A stretch of 64,000 nucleotides of DNA from Mycolicibacterium helvum (GTDB lineage Bacteria > Actinomycetota > Actinomycetes > Mycobacteriales > Mycobacteriaceae). The stretch is taken from assembly GCF_010731895.1 (NCBI RefSeq), contig NZ_AP022596.1, forward strand, positions 1,860,001 to 1,924,000, given 5' to 3'. The stretch's first letter is position 1. Every line of letters starts with the position of its first letter. Shown one piece after another: positions 1 through 8,051 of this stretch. The notes under the pieces were generated by a model. It had not been told where the DNA came from, ran no database searches, and saw only the letters and a list, made by a program, of their open reading frames with translations. The position numbers were made by a program, and so were the translations under genes.

Positions 1-26
1 CATGTCAATGTTATAAAGTCAACGAT

Positions 27-620
27 GTGAAGGCGCTCGGCACTCCTCCCACCCGACAAACCCAGGCGCCACGCAAGCGGGGCGATGACACCCGGGCGAT
101 GATCATCAACGAGACGGTCCGATGCGTGGTCGAGGAGGGATTTCCCGCCGCGACCGCCAAGCATGTCGCCGAGCGCGCCGGCGTCACCTGGGGCGTCATC
201 CAGTACCACTTCGGCGACCGCAACGGTCTGCTCATGGCTGTGGTCGACGAAGGCGTGGCCGGGTTGCTCAAGAGTCTCGGCGAGGCCGACGTCGCCGATC
301 TGGGGTTACGGGAACGGATTGAGGTCGTCGTCGATACAGCGTTCCGCTGTTACAGCAGCCCGACATCTTTGGCGGCCTTCGAGATTCTGCGGGCCACCCG
401 AGGCACGCACGGCGACAGCGCGAAACGGCACCTCCTGGAGATCAATTCGGCGATCAATCAGCTCGGCCGACTGATCTCCGATGATCCCGTTGTGGCGGAG
501 GTTATTTGGTCGTCGCTGCGCGGCATGGTCCTGGTCGAGATGATCGTCGACTTGCACTTGGAGTGGCAGCGCGAGCGTCAGCTACTGGTCGACATGGTTA
601 CGAAGTACCTGCAGGGCTGA
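27..620 (+). CDS. TetR/AcrR family transcriptional regulator
   Basis: This 197-residue protein has the usual TetR layout. An N-terminal helix-turn-helix lies at about residues 40-62 (TAKHVAERAG, then the recognition helix and the conserved YHFGDRNGLL turn), followed by an all-helical ligand-binding region that I cannot match to a ligand. The start is a GTG at 27. Upstream there are only 26 bases, AT-rich and containing two TTGAC-like repeats on the opposite strand. These could be an operator or a divergent promoter for a gene outside the window. The family normally represses a neighbouring operon, but the target is not visible here. The start could be a little further downstream. I am confident of the family and have no evidence for the effector. 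Confidence 0.85.
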   Translation: MKALGTPPTRQTQAPRKRGDDTRAMIINETVRCVVEEGFPAATAKHVAERAGVTWGVIQYHFGDRNGLLMAVVDEGVAGLLKSLGEADVADLGLRERIEVVVDTAFRCYSSPTSLAAFEILRATRGTHGDSAKRHLLEINSAINQLGRLISDDPVVAEVIWSSLRGMVLVEMIVDLHLEWQRERQLLVDMVTKYLQG

Positions 621-862
621 GCCCGCGCACAGCCGGCGGCCCCTGTCACACCCAACGGTGCGACGTGTCGACCGTCACACGTCGTTCGACATCCGAGCTG
701 GGAAAACGTTGCGCTGTAGGCAATCTCACACGGCCAAAGTTGATTTACACGAAATTAACAAGAACGATCAAGGGGTTCCTCTGGTCAGGCGATCCCTGAT
801 TGGTGGACGTCGATAGCAAATACGCCTCTGTAGAACCGGGGGCCATCAAGGAGTTGAGAACA

Positions 863-1006
863 GTGTCGATTGCGCAGTTTCGCAACGATATGAAGCGGGC
901 CATGACCCGTCGCCGCCTGTACGCGCGCATCAATGCGCTGCCCCCTTCAACGGTGCGCGAGGAGCTGGTGGCCATCGCCCAGCGCTACGAAGACGCCGGT
1001 CGCTGA
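863..1006 (+). CDS. Small conserved-type hypothetical protein (47 aa)
   Basis: This short basic protein begins MSIAQFRNDMKRAM and ends in a helical segment (STVREELVAIAQRYEDAGR). A longer reading from 800 is open, but GTG 863 is preferred because AAGGAG lies at 848-853 with a nine-base spacer. Its 3' end overlaps the 3' end of the convergent membrane-protein gene by 22 bases. The upstream 621-862 stretch holds no gene that I can support and is locally AT-rich around 738-770, which may be the promoter. The composition (many Arg, no Cys, no membrane segment) suggests a small cytoplasmic or nucleic-acid-associated protein, but no function can be assigned from sequence. Confidence 0.6.
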   Translation: MSIAQFRNDMKRAMTRRRLYARINALPPSTVREELVAIAQRYEDAGR

Positions 1007-1842
1007 CCGTCTTCTTCCTTTTCCGGGAACAGTTTTCGCATGATCGCACCAGCGACAATGCCGACGACGATCAGGGCGATACCCACCCCAGCGGAAAGTG
1101 AATCGCTGACCCACCCGGCGATCCCGATGCCGATGACAAAGCCGGGAAGCCAGTCCAGCAGCTTGCCGAATGACGGTGGGGTGTCCGATGATTCGGCGGT
1201 GGCGGCCAAGAATCTCGCCCGCGCGTAATCGGGATAGAACTCGGTGATGGCGACGGCGACCAAGGTGACCGCCAATTGCACGATCCAGCCGGTCCAGAAG
1301 TTGTCGCCGTCGTGCAGCACCACATCACCGAACGAGCCAACGAGCGTGTTGATCAGGAAGGCGCCGGCCCACACCGCGGTCAGGATGTAATTGACGCGGA
1401 CGAACAGCGGGCTGTTCCAATGCTCGGGGTCGACGGTGTCGCGCGCGTAGGCAATCGTGAAGGGCTTCCGGATCACCAGGGTCACCAGAATGTAGGCGGC
1501 CAGGGAGCCGTTGGTGATCTCACCGGCCCACAGTTCCATGGTGCTGATCAGCGTCGGCGAGCCGACGATACCCAATCCGACGAAGACGGCGAACACCACC
1601 GCACCGAAGACTTCAAGGGAATGGACCTTGATGCCTCGGCGGCTGCCCGCCCACATCACGATGAGGGTGAGGGTCAGTGCGGCAGCCGCGGACTGTCCGA
1701 AGCGGCCGGGTCCGGACATGATTCCCATGAGGACCCACGGGGCGATGCCGGAGAACGGCGAGCGCAGGAACCCGTCGATGAAGTTGGTGTTTTGCACCGT
1801 CGCATCGGGGCCGGCTGCCTCGGGCTGGTCGGGTCCCGACAT
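985..1842 (-). CDS. Integral membrane protein of unknown function
   Basis: The protein is 285 residues with seven or eight hydrophobic helices spread over its length, a short polar N-terminus and a charged C-terminal tail (KLFPEKEEDGQRP). Histidine and acidic residues in the loops (for example PEHWNSPLFVR at about 140) do not form a motif that I recognise. It starts with ATG (MSGPDQPEAAGPD) and reads away from the SnoaL-like gene at 1931, so the 88 bases between them are a divergent promoter region. I do not recognise the family. It could be a transporter-like or general membrane protein. Gene reality is supported by its length, codon use and clean hydrophobic periodicity. Confidence 0.75.
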   Translation of the reverse strand: MSGPDQPEAAGPDATVQNTNFIDGFLRSPFSGIAPWVLMGIMSGPGRFGQSAAAALTLTLIVMWAGSRRGIKVHSLEVFGAVVFAVFVGLGIVGSPTLISTMELWAGEITNGSLAAYILVTLVIRKPFTIAYARDTVDPEHWNSPLFVRVNYILTAVWAGAFLINTLVGSFGDVVLHDGDNFWTGWIVQLAVTLVAVAITEFYPDYARARFLAATAESSDTPPSFGKLLDWLPGFVIGIGIAGWVSDSLSAGVGIALIVVGIVAGAIMRKLFPEKEEDGQRPASS

Positions 1843-1930
1843 CGGCCGCTCCTGATCGTTGACATGCCCCCCGGGCTGGGAACATTGTCACCGGGACAAC
1901 TCGCCCCGTCGACACTTTCGGTGTGCTGCA

Positions 1931-2410
1931 ATGACCGGCATGGCTGATGCGGACGCAATCGAAGCAATCAAACAGGTGAAGTACCGGTACATGCGGGCGC
2001 TGGACACCAAACACTGGGATGACTTCGCCGACACCCTGACCGAGGACATCATCGGTGACTACGGGTCCTCACTGGGCGAGGAGCACCACTTCACCAACCG
2101 TAAGGATCTGGTGGAGTTCATGGAGAGGTCGATGCCGGCCGGTGTGCTCACCGAGCATCGCGTCACCCATCCGGAGATCTCCGTCGACGGCGACGAAGCC
2201 GAGGCCATCTGGTACCTGCAGGACCGGGTGATCGTGCCCGAGTACAACTTCATGTTGATGGGGGCGGGGTTCTACCGCGACCGCTACCGCAAGACAGCTG
2301 ACGGCTGGAAGATCAGCAAGACCGGTTACGACCGCACCTACGAGGTGACGCAGTCGACGGAGAACCTGAACTTCACGGCAACGCCGGGCAAGGCTGTCGC
2401 CACCACTTAG
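1931..2410 (+). CDS. SnoaL-like / NTF2-fold protein
   Basis: This 159-residue protein begins MTGMADADAIEAIKQVKYRY. It has the layout of small SnoaL/NTF2-like alpha+beta barrels: an N-terminal helix pair (KYRYMRALDTKHWDDFADT), then an acidic loop (TEDIIGDYG), a His in HRVTHPEI and a C-terminal sheet ending KTADGWKISKTGYDRTYE. The family includes dehydratases, isomerases and ligand-binding proteins, often acting on steroids or polyketides, so the substrate is open. Reading is possible from 1859, but the extra N-terminus looks unlike coding sequence. ATG 1931 or ATG 1940 is likelier. It stands alone, divergent from the membrane protein on its left. Confidence 0.8.
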   Translation: MTGMADADAIEAIKQVKYRYMRALDTKHWDDFADTLTEDIIGDYGSSLGEEHHFTNRKDLVEFMERSMPAGVLTEHRVTHPEISVDGDEAEAIWYLQDRVIVPEYNFMLMGAGFYRDRYRKTADGWKISKTGYDRTYEVTQSTENLNFTATPGKAVATT

Positions 2411-2485
2411 CGGCCGACCGCCGAGCGTGCGGCCTGTCGGTGAAGATCGTTGACGTTGTCGACGACAACCCCCACCCTCGGCGCG

Positions 2486-3148
2486 TTACTTAGCGACGGC
2501 GATCAGCGCACCGGGTTGTAGCCATCGCATGATCTTGACCAGGGTGTCGTCGTCGAGGGAGACGCAGCCAGCGGTGGGGCCGCCGTCGGTGGTGTGGACA
2601 AAGAAGGCACCGCCGTTGCCGGGGACGCGGGCCTTGTTGACGCCCATGACGATGGCGTGGGCGTACTGCGGGATGAAGAGGTTCTCGGTGCCGCTGGCCG
2701 GGTTGGTGTCGAACGCGCAGTCGGCCTTCTTGCAGACCTGCATGGTGTTGTACGTCGGGCTCTTCATGTCGCCGTCCCACCAGTGGTCCGGAGTCACCTG
2801 GACGTACTGAAGGCCGCCGCCCGGGTTCGGCTTGGTGCCGAACGCGAAGTCGAGGGTGAAGATGCCCATCGGCGTTTTCGATTCGCCGTCGTGGGATTGC
2901 GGAACCATACCGTTGGCGCCGACGTGGGTGGGGACACCGACGAGGACAGGCTGCCAGCCGTTGGCGCCGCGCTGCCAAACGTCCATCTTGGCGGTGGCGC
3001 CGCCGGTGCTGACGACGGACAGGACCTGGGTGGCGTTGCCGACGTTGGCCTGGAACCACGGGGTTTCGGCGTGGCTGGGCGGGGCTGACGACAGCGCCAG
3101 GAGTGCCGCGCTGAACGCAGCACAGATCGAAACGACGGTTCGGCGCAT
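2486..3148 (-). CDS. Exported L,D-transpeptidase-like (YkuD) protein, Rv0309-like
   Basis: This 220-residue secreted protein starts at ATG 3148. The open frame continues upstream, but the inner Met begins a clear signal peptide (MRRTVV, hydrophobic core, PSHA cleavage before ETPW). The mature part carries the YkuD signature near the C-terminus: a His in YAHAIVMGVNKA, then FFVHTTDGGPTAGCVSL, where the Cys would be the nucleophile. The family makes or remodels 3-3 peptidoglycan cross-links or anchors proteins in the wall. It closely resembles my recollection of M. tuberculosis Rv0309, which lacks the extra immunoglobulin-like domains of the main Ldt enzymes. It is a single gene reading away from the accessory island. 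Confidence 0.85.
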   Translation of the reverse strand: MRRTVVSICAAFSAALLALSSAPPSHAETPWFQANVGNATQVLSVVSTGGATAKMDVWQRGANGWQPVLVGVPTHVGANGMVPQSHDGESKTPMGIFTLDFAFGTKPNPGGGLQYVQVTPDHWWDGDMKSPTYNTMQVCKKADCAFDTNPASGTENLFIPQYAHAIVMGVNKARVPGNGGAFFVHTTDGGPTAGCVSLDDDTLVKIMRWLQPGALIAVAK

Positions 3149-3342
3149 CGATTCATGGTGTCTGTCCGGCTTCGTGCCGGTCAAGTCAAGGTTGAGCATC
3201 GGTTGGGTCTGGGCCAGCTAACGATGCGTGGACAGCTGGGGTGATTTGACGTCAATCTCAGGTGCACGTGAACTGCGTGTACGGGCTGGTCGGAGCGGGT
3301 ATTGCAGCTGTTGGTGAATAGCGCTCCGGCAAACGCAAGGGA

Positions 3343-3348
3343 TACCAT
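3343..3348 (+). promoter_or_regulatory. Candidate -10 box (TACCAT) for a leaderless start
   Basis: TACCAT fits the mycobacterial TAnnnT -10 pattern and lies seven bases before ATG 3356. No Shine-Dalgarno sequence is present, so the mRNA may begin at or next to the start codon. Inference from spacing only. Confidence 0.45.
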
Positions 3349-3355
3349 TTTTGAC

Positions 3356-3892
3356 ATGTCACAAGCGCCGTACGGACCCGGGCCTGCAGGACCAGCTCCG
3401 TGGCAGGGACCATCGCCTTCGAGTGGACCGTCGCGGGTGCCGACCATAATTGCCATCGTCATCGCAGTGATCGCGATTGCGGTCGCCATCGGTGCGTGGT
3501 TCCGGCCGATACCCAAGCCTGAGGCTCCCGCGGCCAAGACGTACAGCGAGCAGGAAGTGGCTGACGCGAAGAAGGCTGTTTGCGATGCGTTTGACCGGGG
3601 TCAACGAACATTAGATGTCACTGGAGGCAAGGTGGGCGCAAATCCCAGCGACTCATTTACCGTGGCCGTGAATTCCCGAGTTGCGATCGGAACTATTAGT
3701 ACCTATTGGAGATCGACACTTCAACAGCACCCCGCCACCCCTACTGATTTGGCAAATACTCTAAGTTCGCTTGCCGATCTATACGAGAATATATTGCTCA
3801 CGCAGCTAGCTGAAGGAAACCGCCCAGATCTCGACGCTCTGTACGCGTCAGCTGACAACTCCGTGCCGAAAATGACCCAGGCATGTAAATGA
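3356..3892 (+). CDS. Membrane-anchored protein of unknown function, first gene of the accessory island
   Basis: The protein is 178 residues. Residues 1-28 are Pro/Gly/Ser-rich (MSQAPYGPGPAGPAPWQGP). One transmembrane helix follows at about 29-48 (PTIIAIVIAVIAIAVAIGAW), then an outward-facing helical domain of about 125 residues with two cysteines (KKAVCDAF and the last residues QACK) that could pair. ATG 3356 is chosen over an upstream TTG at 3302 because it begins the low-complexity leader and has a -10 box seven bases before it. It overlaps the next gene by four bases (ATGA), so the two are translationally coupled. The coding sequence is visibly less GC-rich than its neighbours from about 3560, suggesting foreign origin. 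No function is recognised; it may anchor or assist the proteins encoded after it. Confidence 0.75.
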   Translation: MSQAPYGPGPAGPAPWQGPSPSSGPSRVPTIIAIVIAVIAIAVAIGAWFRPIPKPEAPAAKTYSEQEVADAKKAVCDAFDRGQRTLDVTGGKVGANPSDSFTVAVNSRVAIGTISTYWRSTLQQHPATPTDLANTLSSLADLYENILLTQLAEGNRPDLDALYASADNSVPKMTQACK

Positions 3893-6144
3893 CAGACCTG
3901 CCTCCCGGCGAATGGTCGGCCTTGCTAGTCGGGCATCAGTGGCCAGGGCTGTCCACCCTAGGTGCGCTAACAACCGCATCTATGAACCGCGCTAACCTAG
4001 GCTCTCAACTCGAGGCTTACGCGCAACAGCTATCTAACACGCTCTGGGGCCCCCTCGCAGGGCAAGAGGGCGTGACGGCTGAAGACACACGCGAGGCATT
4101 CCAACGAGGGATAGCTTCCGCCCGCGAACTCGGTCAAAGGAATTTAGACAAAGGCCGCGCTTACGGATCAGCGAGAGATGCTGTGAATGAATTGCGAATC
4201 GAGCTTTCGACTACCGCAGCGGACGGGAACGCGGAGATTCAAAGAATCCAGCAATCGAAGGATCCTGCACCGCTTAAACTGACGAGCATCATTAAGGCAG
4301 TAATTCGCGCGCAGACTGAGGCGAATACCAAGGCAGGCAAGCACGCGGAAACCATTTTCAATGCAGTGCAGGACATGTTGAAGGCCTCAGGGGAAGACAT
4401 ACCCGCCAGAGAATTCGCAAAATCCCAAGGCCTCGATCTCAGCGGCCGCTTCAACTCCCCGAATGAGGATGCGATTAGCAGTGCGGTTAAAACCCATCTT
4501 GATGGAACGAAGGGCGAACCGAACTCGATCGCCGGTGACGGAAACGCGATGAGCCACTTCAACAACAGTGGCACGCAGGAACTGCAGACAGGTAGCTCGG
4601 GTCTGCCGGCGCCCGCCTCGCAGGGAGGCAACCCACTCAGCGGCGGCGAGGAACCGGGTCCTGCCGTAGCACCAGCGCCTGCAGCCGCCAATGTGCCTCC
4701 TACCAACTCAGCAGCGAAGGCCTTCGGAACGTCCGAGACAAGGCCTTCGTCTGGTTCGAATGCTGCGGTGCCTGGCGTAGGTGCTGGTTCACCTTTGTTC
4801 GGCGGTTCTCCAAATCTCCCGACAGCGGGTACAGGGACGGGTGGTTCCGCGCCATCAGCAATTGGATCAACTGGCAGTCTGACCCAGTCCTCGCTCCCCT
4901 CCGCCCCAACCAACCCCCTCTCCCCTGAAGGCTTCGCCCAGAACTTCAATTCCGGTGCGCAGACGGGCAATCCGATGGCGGCTGGCACTGAAGGACTGTC
5001 CGGCAGCGCCGCGCACGCCATGCAGCCGCAGGCGCCAATCCACCCCGAGAGCATGGCCGCACCGCCGGCGTACACATCGCCGACAGCCGGAGCGCCGCTC
5101 TTCGAAACAGCCCACCCCGCAACCAACTTCGATACCGCCCAGGCGCCCGTCGCTCCCCCGGCCGACACCACTCAGCCTTATGTCGCCGCACCCACCTCCC
5201 AAGCAGCCCCTCTCATGCCATCGACCGCCGCCCCTGCGGCACCCGCAGGCCCACTGCCCGCCTACGGCGCAGACCTTCGCCCAGCCGCCGCCACTGCGCC
5301 CGCGAGCCCCGCCCCCATGCCGTCGGCCGCCGCCCCGGCGTCCGCACCCGTGCACCCCTCCAACGCCAGCCCGCTCAATCAGCCGGCCGTCGTCCGCCAA
5401 GCACCCACGACACCAGGCCCGGTCGCCCACGCACCCACGGGCGTTACCGAAAGTGCCGTCGCCGCGGCCGGCACCGGCGCGGTGGCCGGAGCCAGCGCCG
5501 CGCAGACCCAAGCCCAACAGCGCCTGCAGCGCCTCCTCGACGCTGTCGCCCGTCAAGAACCCCAGCTGCGCTGGGCAATCGGCGAACGCGCAGACGGCAC
5601 CACCGTCCTGACCACTGACCTCGCCAGCGGCTGGATCCCGCCACACGTCGAGATCCCTACCGGCATTAAAGTGCTCGCCCCCCGCCTCCGCACCCGGACT
5701 CTCGAAGCGCTTCTCGGCGAGACCACCCTGACCACCGCCTACGCCCCCGGCCAATACCTGCCGCCCGCCGAGGACACTGAACCCACACAAATGTCCATCC
5801 GCGCACGTGACACCGACGAGGTCGTCGAACTCGGCTGGGAACTCGCCCAAGCCACCAAATGGCGTGACGGGCTACCCCGTCTGGCCCACACTCTGGCCAA
5901 AGCCGCATCGACCGGCACGGGCTATCTGGACTCCGAAGTCGAGCTGCTGCGCGAACATCTCGCCACCGTCGCGGGCCAAGTCCTGAGTGACTACCCCGAT
6001 CATTCCGACGTCGCTAAGGTCGGAAACTGGCAGCTGCTGGCGACCATCGACGCGCTCATCAAGAACGAAAAGACCGCCGCCAATTACCACTTTGCGTGGT
6101 TCCAGGCCTTGAACCTGGCACTGAAGGGAGAGGTGCACCCATGA
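3889..6144 (+). CDS. Large Pro/Ala-rich mycobacterial protein (DUF5631/DUF5632-like architecture)
   Basis: This 751-residue protein has three parts. An N-terminal helical domain (about 1-210) lacks cysteine and membrane segments. A long Pro/Ala/Ser/Gly-rich linker (about 215-530) would be disordered. A compact C-terminal domain (about 535-745) starts near QQRLQRLLDAVARQEPQL and ends with a helical part containing WFQALNLALKGEVHP. It resembles the M. tuberculosis Rv2082-type proteins that I associate with DUF5631/DUF5632 domains; that assignment is from memory. The first third has lower GC and the last two thirds very high GC, with runs of Cys/Pro codons. It sits in an ATGA-coupled operon with genes on both sides and precedes the EspC-like and effector genes, so a role in handling or delivering them is plausible but unproven. 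Confidence 0.75.
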   Translation: MTDLPPGEWSALLVGHQWPGLSTLGALTTASMNRANLGSQLEAYAQQLSNTLWGPLAGQEGVTAEDTREAFQRGIASARELGQRNLDKGRAYGSARDAVNELRIELSTTAADGNAEIQRIQQSKDPAPLKLTSIIKAVIRAQTEANTKAGKHAETIFNAVQDMLKASGEDIPAREFAKSQGLDLSGRFNSPNEDAISSAVKTHLDGTKGEPNSIAGDGNAMSHFNNSGTQELQTGSSGLPAPASQGGNPLSGGEEPGPAVAPAPAAANVPPTNSAAKAFGTSETRPSSGSNAAVPGVGAGSPLFGGSPNLPTAGTGTGGSAPSAIGSTGSLTQSSLPSAPTNPLSPEGFAQNFNSGAQTGNPMAAGTEGLSGSAAHAMQPQAPIHPESMAAPPAYTSPTAGAPLFETAHPATNFDTAQAPVAPPADTTQPYVAAPTSQAAPLMPSTAAPAAPAGPLPAYGADLRPAAATAPASPAPMPSAAAPASAPVHPSNASPLNQPAVVRQAPTTPGPVAHAPTGVTESAVAAAGTGAVAGASAAQTQAQQRLQRLLDAVARQEPQLRWAIGERADGTTVLTTDLASGWIPPHVEIPTGIKVLAPRLRTRTLEALLGETTLTTAYAPGQYLPPAEDTEPTQMSIRARDTDEVVELGWELAQATKWRDGLPRLAHTLAKAASTGTGYLDSEVELLREHLATVAGQVLSDYPDHSDVAKVGNWQLLATIDALIKNEKTAANYHFAWFQALNLALKGEVHP

Positions 6145-7103
6145 GTGGTGGACAGCTCAACGCAAACGCGAGCGACTACCTCGCAGCCAACGGCATGAAC
6201 CTGGCGCCGCCGCCCATCACTTCTGATCCGCTGGTCGCCGGCGTGACCCCCATCGAACAGCTGCTGCGAGTACTGGGACTGGCCGCCAATCTCGGTGACC
6301 CCAAAGACAACAGCGAGAGCACCGAAGAACACGCCAAGCGCGATTCCAAGACCGCCGAAGCGGCAGCCAAATTCCCCGCACAGGACGAGCAAGCCGGCGC
6401 GGAGATGAAAGGTGTTGCCGGACAAGGCCAAGCAGACCAGATGGCCCAACAGCTCCCCCAGATGGCCTCCCAGATCGCCGGCGCTTTAGCCGGGGCGATG
6501 GGAGGCGCGCTGCAGCCCCTGGCCCAGATCCCCCAGCAGGTCGCCCAAGGCGCCCAGCAGGCCATGCAGGCGGGCATGGGCATGATGCAGCAGGCCGGTG
6601 GCGCCTCAGCGCAGCTCGACAAGGCGAGCCTGACCGATCCCCTGGGCGAATTCGGCGAGACACCAGGCGAATTCGGCGCCGGTGGTGGGGGATCGGCTGG
6701 CGGCGGTGGCGGCGGAATCGGCGGCACCACACCGACCGCGATGCTGGGCCCGCCTCCCGTTCCCTCGGCCGGTACATCGCCGTCGTCAGCCAATACAGCG
6801 ATGCCGCCGCCACGGATGGCCACGCCGGCCTCAGCTCCTGCCGGCGGTATGGGCGGCATGCCCATGATTCCGCCCGGCGCGATGCACGGCGCCGGCGGCT
6901 CAGAGAAGGATGCCAAGCCCGACACCAAACGGGTGTCCGTCCCGACAGTGAAGAACGGTGCACCGGTTCAAGGTCGCATCACCACACCTCCACCGGCCCC
7001 TCAAGTCACCAAGAAGGTCGACGGCAAGCCAGTCGCCACCAAACGCATCCTGCTGCCCAACAGCAAGCCCGACGACGAGTCTGCTGGCGACCCCAAGTCC
7101 TGA
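6141..7103 (+). CDS. Gly/Met/Pro-rich protein of unknown function (Rv2083-like position)
   Basis: The protein is 320 residues and starts at ATG 6141, overlapping the previous stop by four bases, with GGGAG at 6126-6130. Residues 1-90 are helical and polar. About 95-170 is a Gln/Ala/Met-rich amphipathic stretch (MAQQLPQMASQIAGALAGAMGG, then repeated Q-Q-x-A-x-G-A-Q-Q-A units). The rest is Gly/Pro/Ala-rich and ends in a basic tail. No enzyme motif is present. The Gln/Ala repeat could form a coiled coil or insert in membranes. It is the third gene of the operon and ends 106 bases before the EspC-like gene. In M. tuberculosis a comparable protein (Rv2083) follows the large Rv2082-like protein, which supports a conserved pair. 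Confidence 0.7.
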   Translation: MSGGQLNANASDYLAANGMNLAPPPITSDPLVAGVTPIEQLLRVLGLAANLGDPKDNSESTEEHAKRDSKTAEAAAKFPAQDEQAGAEMKGVAGQGQADQMAQQLPQMASQIAGALAGAMGGALQPLAQIPQQVAQGAQQAMQAGMGMMQQAGGASAQLDKASLTDPLGEFGETPGEFGAGGGGSAGGGGGGIGGTTPTAMLGPPPVPSAGTSPSSANTAMPPPRMATPASAPAGGMGGMPMIPPGAMHGAGGSEKDAKPDTKRVSVPTVKNGAPVQGRITTPPPAPQVTKKVDGKPVATKRILLPNSKPDDESAGDPKS

Positions 7104-7148
7104 GCGAGCTACTCGTTCTTGCATCGCATGGTGGGCTAATGGAGTGAA

Positions 7149-7176
7149 TTGACCAGCAAGCGAACCGTAGTACCCT
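7149..7176 (+). promoter_or_regulatory. SigA-like promoter for the effector modules
   Basis: TTGACC (7149-7154) and TACCCT (7171-7176) are separated by 16 bases and lie 34 bases before GTG 7210. An AGGGGG ribosome site is at 7198-7203. The match suggests that the modules can be transcribed separately from the upstream trio. Confidence 0.5.
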
Positions 7177-7209
7177 CGATCTAGCAGCTAACATGTCAGG
7201 GGGTGTGCG

Positions 7210-7509
7210 GTGCAGGTCGATGTCGGTGAGATGCGCGCGGGCGCAAACCGGTCGTACAGCGCGGCGGCGTTGGCGATGGAGGGTGCTGACCAGCTGAATC
7301 GGGTCGGCGGCGGCGTCAGCATCTTCGGCGGTTTCCCGGCGGCGGAATCGTTTCATGGTGCGCTGTCCGAGGCGGACAGCAATCACATTCAACGATTGCG
7401 CGAGCACGAAGATCACCTGGGGGTGCTCGGCGACAAAGGACACAAGACCGCGTCGGTGTTCCTCGCCATGGAGGAACGCCACGCCGAGGCCTTGCGTTCG
7501 GTGCAGTGA
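7210..7509 (+). CDS. EspC-like (DUF2580) type VII secretion-associated protein
   Basis: This 99-residue, almost entirely helical protein begins MQVDVGEMRAGANRSYSAAA and ends FLAMEERHAEALRSVQ. The MxVDxxxLRxxA-type opening, two helices around a short Gly-rich turn, and the size match the EspC/DUF2580 family. Members are small partners of type VII secreted proteins (compare M. tuberculosis Rv2798c or Rv0025, from memory). I see no YxxxD/E secretion signal, so its secretion is uncertain. GTG 7210 has a good ribosome site (AGGGGG). Its stop overlaps the GTG of the effector gene by four bases (GTGA), a coupling typical of partners made in fixed ratio. A broken second copy of its 3' half lies at 8993-9119. 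Confidence 0.75.
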   Translation: MQVDVGEMRAGANRSYSAAALAMEGADQLNRVGGGVSIFGGFPAAESFHGALSEADSNHIQRLREHEDHLGVLGDKGHKTASVFLAMEERHAEALRSVQ

Positions 7510-8038
7510 CCGAATGCCCGAGCCTGACCCACATCAGCATCGGCGCCCTCATCGGAGAAGCCGGGGGCGATCCGTGGCAGGTCGACACCCTGAATACCGA
7601 GTTGCACTACCTCGACGCACTCATCGATCAGGCACTGACCCATGATCAGGACACCTCGGCGTTGGAGGACAACGCGATCTCGATGACCTCCAGCGCGCTG
7701 CATCAGGTCGAGGCCCTTCGTGATGACTACGGCGCCAAGCTGGAGGCGTCGTTGACTGACCTGCGCGCCAAAGACGAAGCACTCGTCAACAGCAACGGCC
7801 CCATGACCCAGGAAAAAGCCGACGCCACAGCACGTTTACGCGACTTCACCACCGCAACCAACCCAGCCGCCGACCCCGACGCCCGACGGCTCGCCGGCGA
7901 ACGCCTCGATGATTTCAGGATGGCGAACTTCGTCGGACCACTCCCCAAAGATCCCATCCTCGGCGGGGATGCCCGCACGCGAGCCCGCAGCAGGCTAGAC
8001 CTGCAACGCCAACTGCAGCAAGGGCGCTACGGCCTGCC
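7506..8038 (+). repeat. Duplicated effector core, copy 1
   Basis: This block corresponds to 9117-10054, from which it differs by two internal deletions and only a handful of base changes. The last 270 or so bases appear identical by eye. It indicates a recent duplication or gene conversion. Confidence 0.85.
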
Positions 8039-8051
8039 CGATGTCGGCTGA
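7506..8051 (+). CDS. Effector copy 1, N-terminal part (internally deleted, frame-interrupted)
   Basis: The product is 181 residues, almost identical to parts of the 507-residue effector at 9117. It opens with the same SLTHISIGALIGEAGGDPWQ and then jumps directly to DTLNTELHYLDALIDQAL. It lacks 98 codons present in copy 2, and further on it lacks another 37 codons, including the acidic DVDGDGQPD loop. Both deletions are in frame and bounded in copy 2 by short direct repeats. At about 8038 it has lost two bases relative to copy 2 and runs into TGA at 8049. The remainder of the gene continues in another frame from ATG 8041, overlapping by 11 bases. It may be a decaying gene or a naturally split protein made by re-initiation. 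Confidence 0.7.
   Translation: MTECPSLTHISIGALIGEAGGDPWQVDTLNTELHYLDALIDQALTHDQDTSALEDNAISMTSSALHQVEALRDDYGAKLEASLTDLRAKDEALVNSNGPMTQEKADATARLRDFTTATNPAADPDARRLAGERLDDFRMANFVGPLPKDPILGGDARTRARSRLDLQRQLQQGRYGLPDVG

Noticed and set aside
2411..2470. Possible terminator from a GCGGCC-containing inverted repeat after the SnoaL-like gene
   Set aside because: The arms pair poorly and no U-tract follows, so I do not call a terminator.
4239..5850. Two long minus-strand frames opposite the Pro/Ala-rich gene
   Set aside because: Composition (Gly, Cys, Trp and Arg runs) is the reverse reading of Pro/Ala codons. They do not resemble proteins.
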